A stretch of 7,883 nt of DNA from Verrucomicrobiales bacterium (lineage in GTDB: Bacteria; Verrucomicrobiota; Verrucomicrobiia; Verrucomicrobiales; DEV007), in the NCBI GenBank assembly GCA_003232855.1, contig QIKC01000009.1, positions 1 to 7,883 of the forward strand. The letters run 5' to 3'. A program made the position numbers and the translations under genes. The notes under the pieces are model-generated. The model was not told the DNA's origin. It did not search any database and saw only the letters and a program-made list of their open reading frames with translations. Positions 1 through 5,003 of this stretch are shown here, piece after piece (positions within the stretch are counted from its first letter, which is position 1; every line of letters starts with the position of its first letter).

Positions 1-121
1 AGATGAGGTTGGCTCCGACCTCTAGGTCGATGGCCAGTTCGGGAATCGCTCGCCCGGCTTGCGCCAGCTCTACGGCTTGGGCTTTGAACTCACTGCTGTA
101 TCGTTTTCTCTCGTTTTTCAT
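1..121 (-). CDS. IS3-family transposase OrfA, N-terminal part (cut by window edge)
   Basis: The minus strand encodes 40 residues from an ATG at 121-119 and remains open to the window edge. The protein begins MKNERKRYSSEFKAQAVEL and continues with AGRAIPELAIDLEVGANLI. This is the usual opening of IS3-family OrfA proteins: a basic start, the (Y/F)SxEFKxxAVxL helix, then the first part of the helix-turn-helix that binds the element's ends. In this family OrfA is normally about 100 residues and is joined to the DDE-type OrfB by a -1 frameshift; both the rest of OrfA and OrfB would lie left of base 1. An AGAGG stretch lies about 11 bases before the ATG and fits a ribosome binding site. The family call is fairly firm from the motif; the subgroup cannot be told from 40 residues. 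Confidence 0.8.
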   Translation of the reverse strand, partial: MKNERKRYSSEFKAQAVELAQAGRAIPELAIDLEVGANLI

Positions 122-174
122 GTGGCTTATTTTCCTCTGGGTTGGTCCAGAAATCTAGCGCACCTCACCGGTCA
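1..174 (-). mobile_element. Left end of an IS3-family insertion sequence (partial, outer boundary approximate)
   Basis: The OrfA start at 121 implies that the element's left end lies a few tens of bases further right. Reading the minus strand, a 5'-TG begins at 174 (TGACCGGTGAGG), which would leave 53 bases between the tip and the OrfA ATG, a normal distance for IS3 elements, whose tips are 5'-TG...CA-3'. A second possible tip is the TGGACCAACCC stretch ending near 148. The other end is outside the window, so neither the terminal inverted repeat nor the target duplication can be verified. The boundary is an inference. Confidence 0.4.
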
Positions 175-212
175 TCGATTACCATAGAGGAAGTTTTCTG
201 AAAAAGGCACGC

Positions 213-728
213 ATGCACTTGATCGAATCCCTAAAGCAGCAACTCCCTCAAATAGAATCTCTCATCAAACCCCAAGGAAAGCGGGTGCAGACAAATGCAT
301 ACATCAAACTTTCAGACAAGGATTGGGATCACTACTTCCATCTATGCAGCCATCCTCAAGATGGAAAAATTCGGTTGAGGATTAATACTGGGTATGGATT
401 CATGGATGCCCAGACTCCTGAAGACGCAGAGAGTCGCCTAAAAACTCTAGGATACTGGAATGATCTTACCGAAGTAGTCACCGACTTTAGGGATCTTATT
501 GCAAAATATGACCAAATCGGAAATCCTTTTGAAGGTGGGGAGGCTTTGTTCTGGAATAGAGAACAATACTGCATACGTATGGATATTTTCACCGATCTGA
601 CCTCAGAAAATGACTTCAGTGAAGATAGTAAGATAAAAGAAATATTGGGGATCGCCATGACCGAGATCTATAAGTTGCGCCTGCGCATTGATGATCTCAA
701 AAATAAAATCGCCAAAGATTCCAAGTAG
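213..728 (+). CDS. Hypothetical protein, 171 aa, AT-rich, no recognised family
   Basis: I do not recognise this protein. The ATG has AAAAAGG five bases upstream, a good ribosome binding site, and there is no ATG further upstream in frame before a stop at 156-158, so the start is well supported. The product is soluble and polar, with no signal peptide or membrane segment. The middle holds aromatic-rich stretches (DKDWDHYFHLC, near residues 36-46; GEALFWNREQYC, near 109-120). The last 35 residues are a charged, amphipathic Lys/Glu/Leu-rich helix that could form a coiled coil. The gene is visibly AT-richer than its neighbours and uses codons such as ATA, AAA and TTT that are rarer next door, which suggests recent transfer. 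It stands alone: the IS lies just upstream and about 190 bases separate it from the Fic gene. Its small size and solubility would suit an immunity or accessory protein, but nothing in the sequence shows that. Confidence 0.6.
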   Translation: MHLIESLKQQLPQIESLIKPQGKRVQTNAYIKLSDKDWDHYFHLCSHPQDGKIRLRINTGYGFMDAQTPEDAESRLKTLGYWNDLTEVVTDFRDLIAKYDQIGNPFEGGEALFWNREQYCIRMDIFTDLTSENDFSEDSKIKEILGIAMTEIYKLRLRIDDLKNKIAKDSK

Positions 729-801
729 AAACAGTGCCAGATACTTTCAAGGTAATTTATCACTCTGGATGCCGTCGGGGTGAACCGTTCCTGCTTAATT
801 C

Positions 802-826
802 TCAAGCTTGAAATGAAAGGAATTCC
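802..826. repeat. Two short palindromes upstream of the Fic gene
   Basis: A perfect 10-bp palindrome, TCAAGCTTGA, lies at 802-811 and a perfect 8-bp palindrome, GGAATTCC, at 819-826. Between and overlapping them, at 810-819, is GAAATGAAAG, which recurs exactly at 851-860. The region is AT-rich, non-coding and 90-115 bases before the Fic start, so these are candidate protein-binding sites. Binding has not been shown, and short palindromes also arise by chance. Confidence 0.35.
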
Positions 827-850
827 ATTTAATCTTTAATTTAACCGAAC

Positions 851-874
851 GAAATGAAAGCCTTGTTTCATTTC
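851..874. promoter_or_regulatory. Perfect 9-bp inverted repeat, candidate operator of the fic operon
   Basis: GAAATGAAA at 851-859 is mirrored by TTTCATTTC at 866-874, with a 6-base spacer (GCCTTG). The same left half, extended to GAAATGAAAG, occurs also at 810-819, so the half-site is present three times within 65 bases. The repeat sits about 40 bases before the Fic start codon, where a promoter would be expected. The stems are AT-rich and no T-run follows, so an operator is more likely than a terminator. Both products of the downstream operon end in winged-helix domains and could bind here; this is inference. Confidence 0.4.
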
Positions 875-915
875 TGCTCTCAAAATTAAACAAATTTGCC
901 AATTTATTGCATTTA

Positions 916-2097
916 ATGAAACGCGGACTCACAGGGCATCATGTCCCGATCTCCACTGTGGGGGAGCGGGCGCAGGCCTTTGTGCCCCATCCCCTCCCGC
1001 CTCAGCCCCCGGTTGATGTGGATGGCGAAATGGGTGTGCTCCTTGATGAGGCGTCCACCGCACTGGGACGGCTCGATGGGATTTTCTCGTTGCTCCCCGA
1101 CCCCGCCCTCTTCCTTTACACCTATGTCCGCAAGGAGGCCGTTCTCTCGTCTCAGATCGAAGGCACCCAATCCTCCCTTTCTGACCTGCTGCGCCACGAA
1201 GTCGAAGGCACGCCAGCCGGGCTAGAAGCCGACGTGGCCGAAGTCTCCTGCTACGTCGATGCCATGCAGCACGGGCTCGCCCTGCTTGAAAAAGGAGCTC
1301 CCCTCTCTCTCCGCATGATCCGGGAGATCCACGGGCGCCTGCTATCCCACGGGCGCGGCTCCACCAAGATGCCAGGGGAGTTCAAGCGCAGCCAGAACTG
1401 GATCGGCGGATCACGTCCCGGAGATGCCCGCTTTGTCCCCACCCCACCCGACATGACCCTGGAGGCCATGGGGGCATTGGAAAAATTCATCCACAACGAC
1501 CCGGTCACCACCCGCCCCCTTTTGAAGGCCGCGCTCGCCCACGTGCAGTTCGAGACCATCCACCCTTTCCTCGACGGCAACGGGCGTCTCGGTCGCCTGC
1601 TCATCACCTTCATCCTCTGTAAGGAGGGGGTATTACAACAGCCGCTGCTCTACCTCTCCCTCCACTTCAAACGCCACCGTGACCGCTACTACGAACTGCT
1701 CCAGAGCGTGCGCACGGATGGTGACTGGGAAGAATGGCTGCGGTTCTTCCTCGAAGGCGTCATCGAAACTGCCAGCGAGGCCGTCACCACGGCGCGGCGC
1801 CTGCTCGACCTCTTCCACCGCGACCGCGACCGCATCCAAGGCGCGGCGGCCTCCGTCTTGCGCCTGCACGAAAAACTTCAGCGGCAGCCACTGGTCTCCG
1901 CCGCCCAGGCCGCAAAAGTCATCGGCGTATCCATCCCCACCGCGACCAAAGCGATCCAGCGGCTCGAAGAATTCGGCATTCTCTCCGAGATCACCGGCGG
2001 CAGCTATGGCCGCTTCTACGCCTACGCCGCCTATCTCGATATCCTCAATGAAGGTGCCGAGCCGCTGCGGAATGAAACATCCACCAATCACCAATAG
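916..2097 (+). CDS. fic: Fic family protein adenylyltransferase (class II) with C-terminal winged helix
   Basis: Predicted cytoplasmic AMPylator: Fic enzymes transfer AMP from ATP to a hydroxyl side chain of a target protein. In the 393-residue product an N-terminal Fic_N-type domain carries SSQIEG (78-83), which matches the (S/T)xxxE(G/N) inhibitory motif; lying N-terminal to the Fic core, it makes this a class II, self-inhibited protein. The catalytic motif HPFLDGNGRLGR (216-227) is intact, including the His and the last Arg, so activity is expected. Residues from about 325 to 365 (SAAQAAKVIGVSIPTATKAIQRLEEFGILSEI region) form a winged helix. Size and domain order match the Shewanella SoFic type. 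The ATG at 916 was chosen because homologues begin near M-x-RGLTG; an in-frame TTG at 907 would add three residues. Neither start has a clear Shine-Dalgarno. The stop abuts the next gene's ATG, so the two are probably co-translated. The target is unknown. Confidence 0.88.
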   Translation: MKRGLTGHHVPISTVGERAQAFVPHPLPPQPPVDVDGEMGVLLDEASTALGRLDGIFSLLPDPALFLYTYVRKEAVLSSQIEGTQSSLSDLLRHEVEGTPAGLEADVAEVSCYVDAMQHGLALLEKGAPLSLRMIREIHGRLLSHGRGSTKMPGEFKRSQNWIGGSRPGDARFVPTPPDMTLEAMGALEKFIHNDPVTTRPLLKAALAHVQFETIHPFLDGNGRLGRLLITFILCKEGVLQQPLLYLSLHFKRHRDRYYELLQSVRTDGDWEEWLRFFLEGVIETASEAVTTARRLLDLFHRDRDRIQGAAASVLRLHEKLQRQPLVSAAQAAKVIGVSIPTATKAIQRLEEFGILSEITGGSYGRFYAYAAYLDILNEGAEPLRNETSTNHQ

Positions 2098-3540
2098 ATG
2101 CCAGCGACCCGCCTCAGAATTTTCGTTAGCAGCGTGCAGAAGGAGTTCGAGTCCCAGCGGCAGGATCTCAAAGCCTTCCTGCTCGGCGATCCTGTCCTAA
2201 AGCGCTTCGTGTCGGAGGTTTTCCTCTTTGAGGATCTCCCGGCGAAGGACGTGGCCGCCGATGACCTTTACCTGTCCGAGGTGGATCGCTGCGACATCTA
2301 TCTCGGGATCTTCGGCTACGAATACGGCTGGCAGGATGACGCCGGGGTTTCCCCCACCGAACACGAGTTCAATCGCGCCTCCGAAAAAGGCAAGACGCGC
2401 TTCGTCTACGTCTGGGGCTCCGAGGAGAGCCGCCGCGACAAAAAGATGAAGGCGCTGGTACGCAAAGCCAGCGACGTGCTCGTACGCCGCCGGGTCGAAG
2501 ACACCCCAGCCCTCCGCACCGAAGTTTACGCCAGCCTGGTCGATCATCTCGACGAACTCGGCGTGCTCAAGGTGCCGCCCTTCGACACTTCCGCCTGTGA
2601 TTCTGCCACCCTGCGCCACCTTTCCCGCAAGCGGATCGACTGGTTCCTCGAAGCGGCGCGACGCGAGCGGGGTTTCCCGCTGAAACCGAACACGGCGACC
2701 AAAGCCCTCCTCACCCATCTCAACCTCCTCGATGGCTCCCGACCCACGAACGCCGCCGTCGTCCTCTTCGGCAGCGACCCCCAGAAGTTCCACCGCCCCG
2801 CCGAGACCAAATGCGTCCATTGCCACGGCACGAATTACCGTCGCCCGTTCGCCTCCCAGCAGATCTATGGCGGCGACCTCTTCGAGCAGGTCGATCAGGC
2901 GCGGGACTTCGTTCTCTCGAAGATCAACCGCAGCGTCGGCACCCGCGCCGGGGGGAGCACCGCACCCGCCACCTACGAGCTGCCACCCGATGCCGTCGGC
3001 GAGGCCATCGTCAACGCCGTCGCCCACCGCGATTACAACAGCAACGGCTCGGTCGAGATCCGACTCTTCCCGGATCGGCTGGAGATCTGGAACCCCGGAT
3101 CGCTCCCCGGCAACCTCACCCCAGAGAGCCTGCGGGAGGATCACCCCTCCCTGCCCAATAACCCGCTCATCGCCGAGACCCTCTACCTCGCCCGCTACAT
3201 CGAAAAAGCCGGTTCCGGAACCCAGGCCATGATCGAGCTGTGCCGTGGCGCGGGGCTCCCCGAACCTGATTTCGAGCAGCGCCCGGGCAGCTTCGTCACC
3301 ACCCTCTGGCGCGACTGGCTGACCGATGAAGTGCTGGCGGGCTACGATCTCGATCCGAGGATGCTGGCCGCGATCCAGACGCTCAAATCTTCGCCGAAGC
3401 TCACCAGTGCCGACTACCAGAGCGTGGCGGGGGTTCCACCGAAGACCGCTTCTCGTGACCTCAAGCGTCTGGTCGAGAAAGGGTTACTCGTAAAACACGG
3501 CGAACGGCGAGGAACCTACTACACCTTCAAACGGAAATAG
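2098..3540 (+). CDS. DUF4062 - GHKL ATPase (HATPase_c_4, RecG-like) - winged-helix protein
   Basis: A 480-residue, predicted cytoplasmic protein with three parts. Residues 6-110 match DUF4062: RIFVSSVQKEFESQR at the start, DRCDIYLGIFGYEYGW (63-78) and SPTEHEFNRA (85-94), a fold thought to resemble TIR domains. Residues about 170-290 resemble the linker of the 'AlbA_2 / RecG-like' ATP-binding proteins (RPTNAAVVLFG at 215-225). Residues 295-395 hold a GHKL-type ATPase: N-box EAIVNAVAHRDY (302-313), DRLEIWNPG (326-334) and EKAGSGTQAM (369-378). A winged helix closes the protein (about 425-475). Most relatives carry an AlbA_2 domain at the N-terminus; here DUF4062 stands in its place. The ATG directly follows the Fic stop (TAG-ATG), and no ribosome binding site is evident, so translation is probably coupled. 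The function is unknown; a regulator or a sensor/effector in stress or defence would fit. The TAG stop lies in a repeat whose other copy reads TGG, so the C-terminus may once have been longer. Confidence 0.82.
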   Translation: MPATRLRIFVSSVQKEFESQRQDLKAFLLGDPVLKRFVSEVFLFEDLPAKDVAADDLYLSEVDRCDIYLGIFGYEYGWQDDAGVSPTEHEFNRASEKGKTRFVYVWGSEESRRDKKMKALVRKASDVLVRRRVEDTPALRTEVYASLVDHLDELGVLKVPPFDTSACDSATLRHLSRKRIDWFLEAARRERGFPLKPNTATKALLTHLNLLDGSRPTNAAVVLFGSDPQKFHRPAETKCVHCHGTNYRRPFASQQIYGGDLFEQVDQARDFVLSKINRSVGTRAGGSTAPATYELPPDAVGEAIVNAVAHRDYNSNGSVEIRLFPDRLEIWNPGSLPGNLTPESLREDHPSLPNNPLIAETLYLARYIEKAGSGTQAMIELCRGAGLPEPDFEQRPGSFVTTLWRDWLTDEVLAGYDLDPRMLAAIQTLKSSPKLTSADYQSVAGVPPKTASRDLKRLVEKGLLVKHGERRGTYYTFKRK

Positions 3541-3602
3541 GACAAGTATGAGACATATGGGACAGCGATCACCCGCCCGGAAATGGGACAAGTATGGGAC
3601 AT
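3532..3602 (+). repeat. Degenerate 25-nt direct repeat, 46-bp period, spanning the 3' end of the DUF4062 gene
   Basis: Copy 1 (3532-3556) and copy 2 (3578-3602) share 23 of 25 bases; the consensus core is GGACAAGTATGRGACAT preceded by CGGAAATR. Both differences are A in copy 1 and G in copy 2. The 9-mer TATGRGACA also occurs a third time, abutting copy 1 (3547-3555 and 3556-3564). Copy 1 contains the last codons and the TAG stop of the upstream gene; the same position in copy 2 reads TGG (Trp). The repeat could be a remnant of a repetitive coding tail or a protein-binding array; the sequence alone does not decide. Confidence 0.6.
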
Positions 3603-3679
3603 TTGTGCCAGGAGCACTCATTCCATGTCGCCGACAGAAAGTATGAATCCTCTCGGCGATCAGGCGATGAAGGGTATCG

Positions 3680-3695
3680 CGCTTGAATTCAAGCG
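3680..3695. promoter_or_regulatory. 16-bp perfect palindrome, candidate operator upstream of the AAA ATPase
   Basis: CGCTTGAATTCAAGCG is a perfect palindrome with no spacer, lying about 60-75 bases before the ATPase start codon and just upstream of its promoter. A 16-bp perfect palindrome is rare by chance and fits a dimeric DNA-binding protein. No T-run follows, so it is not a terminator. The half-site CTTGAA/TTCAAG resembles the TCAAGCTTGA palindrome before the Fic gene with the halves swapped, which may be coincidence. Confidence 0.45.
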
Positions 3696-3702
3696 ATGTT
3701 AT

Positions 3703-3731
3703 CATGGTTTATTAAAATTTGATAAACCATG
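3703..3731. promoter_or_regulatory. 10-bp inverted repeat overlapping the -35 box of the ATPase promoter
   Basis: CATGGTTTAT (3703-3712) and ATAAACCATG (3722-3731) are perfect inverted repeats separated by nine bases (TAAAATTTG). The right arm covers the end of the -35 element (TTGATA, 3719-3724) and the start of the promoter spacer. A protein bound here would block RNA polymerase, so this is a likely repressor site. The ATPase's own winged helix makes autoregulation possible, but that is inference. Confidence 0.45.
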
Positions 3732-3747
3732 GTAAGGTTGCTATACT
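3719..3747 (+). promoter_or_regulatory. Sigma-70 type promoter of the AAA ATPase gene
   Basis: The -35 box TTGATA (3719-3724) and the -10 box TATACT (3742-3747) are separated by exactly 17 bases; each matches the consensus at five of six positions. Transcription would start about six to eight bases after the -10 box, at roughly 3753-3755, which coincides with the ATG at 3754. The mRNA would then have no leader. Confidence 0.6.
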
Positions 3748-3753
3748 TTTGCC

Positions 3754-4935
3754 ATGGATCCGATTCGCAACCCCTACGCACCCGGAGCTGGAACCCAGCC
3801 GCCGGAGTTGGCGGGGCGCGATGAGATCCGGGAGCAGGTGCGCGTCGCCATCGAGCGGGTTCGCATCGGCCGGGCGAGCAAAAGCGTGTTGATGATCGGG
3901 TTGCGGGGGGTTGGAAAGACCGTCTTGCTCGACCGCATGCGGCTCGATGCCGAAGCGGCTGGCCATTACACCCTGCGTGCCGAAGCCCCGGAGGAACGCT
4001 CCCTCCCGGCGTTGCTCGCACCCCAGTTGCGGCAGGTTTTACTCAAGCTCTCGCGGAAAGAATCTGCTAAGGAATTGGCGCAGCGTGCGCTCGCGGCTCT
4101 GGCCGGGTTCGCCAAGGCGTTGAAGGTGAAGTTCGGAGACATCGAGGTCGGTTTGGATTTTGACCCCGAACCCGGACTCGCGGACAACGGCGACCTCGAA
4201 TCCGACCTGCAAGATCTCCTCGGCGCCGTCGGTGAGGCAGCGAAAGCGGCAGAAGCGTCCATGGTGATGTTCATCGATGAACTTCAGTACGTGGAAGAGG
4301 AGCAACTAGCCGCGTTGATCACCGCTCTACACCGCATTTCACAACGCGGGCTGCCAGTCACCCTCGTCGGCGCCGGACTTCCCCAACTCGCGGGGCGGAC
4401 TGGAAGAGCGAAATCCTACGCCGAACGGCTTTTCGAATTTCCCTTTATCGGGCCGCTCGACGATGCCGAAGCGCGTCGGGCGATTGTGAATCCCGCCCGC
4501 GATGAGGGGGTTGAATTCGAGGAGGCGGGGCTGGGGCACCTTCTCGCGCAAACTCGAGGTTATCCCTATTTCCTTCAGGAGTGGGGTAAGCACGCTTGGG
4601 GGGCTGCCGACGAATCGCCGATCACCTTAGGCGACTGTGAAGAGGCAACCGTGACTGCGACTGCCGCGCTGGATGCCAGCTTTTTTCGGGTGCGGTATGA
4701 CCGACTAACCCCGTCGGAGAAAAAATATCTCCGCGCGATGGCGGAGCTAGGCGCTGGCCCTCACCGATCCGGTGACATCGCCGAGCAACTCGGGCGCGAG
4801 GTGCAATCGCTCGCCCCCACGCGGGCGCATCTCATTGCCAAAGGAATGGTCTGGAGTCCCAGCCATGGTGACACCGCGTTTACGGTTCCGCTTTTTGATC
4901 AGTTCATGAAGCGGATCATGCCAGTGGAAGAATAA
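3754..4935 (+). CDS. AAA-type P-loop ATPase with C-terminal winged helix (ORC/STAND-like)
   Basis: A 393-residue, predicted cytoplasmic ATPase of a widespread but poorly characterised bacterial family. The N-terminus (NPYAPGAGTQPPELAGRDE, from residue 6) is typical of the family and supports the ATG at 3754. Walker A is GLRGVGKT (49-56) and Walker B VMFIDE (171-176). A sensor-1-like strand, VTLVGAGLP, lies at 202-210, followed by the conserved SYAERLFEFPFIGPL stretch (221-235), then a helical lid. Residues about 320-385 form a winged helix (SEKKYLRAMAELG, GDIAEQLGR, TVPLFDQFMKR). The fold resembles ORC1/Cdc6 and STAND ATPases and suggests an ATP-driven DNA-binding switch; the actual role is unknown. 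There is no Shine-Dalgarno near the start; AAGG lies 16 bases upstream, too far. With the promoter so close, leaderless translation is likely. The gene has its own promoter and two candidate operators, and no obvious partner. Confidence 0.82.
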   Translation: MDPIRNPYAPGAGTQPPELAGRDEIREQVRVAIERVRIGRASKSVLMIGLRGVGKTVLLDRMRLDAEAAGHYTLRAEAPEERSLPALLAPQLRQVLLKLSRKESAKELAQRALAALAGFAKALKVKFGDIEVGLDFDPEPGLADNGDLESDLQDLLGAVGEAAKAAEASMVMFIDELQYVEEEQLAALITALHRISQRGLPVTLVGAGLPQLAGRTGRAKSYAERLFEFPFIGPLDDAEARRAIVNPARDEGVEFEEAGLGHLLAQTRGYPYFLQEWGKHAWGAADESPITLGDCEEATVTATAALDASFFRVRYDRLTPSEKKYLRAMAELGAGPHRSGDIAEQLGREVQSLAPTRAHLIAKGMVWSPSHGDTAFTVPLFDQFMKRIMPVEE

Positions 4936-5003
4936 ATTTTCGTATCGGCAATCTACTGAGATTTGAAGAACAATCGATTTCGAGCCGCGGCATTCACGTC
5001 GCG

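Noticed and set aside
2197..3144. Long minus-strand open frame of 315 codons inside the DUF4062 gene
   Set aside because: It lies wholly antisense to a gene with clear domains, has a low-complexity Gly/Ala/Val/Glu-rich translation without a recognised motif, and is a by-product of GC-rich codon use.
3532..3602. CRISPR-like array
   Set aside because: Only two imperfect copies with a 21-base gap, one inside a coding region; no cas genes in the window.
4936..5003. Bidirectional terminator between the convergent ATPase and esterase genes
   Set aside because: Only the 8-bp palindrome GCCGCGGC is seen in this 68-base gap; there is no hairpin followed by a T-run on either strand.
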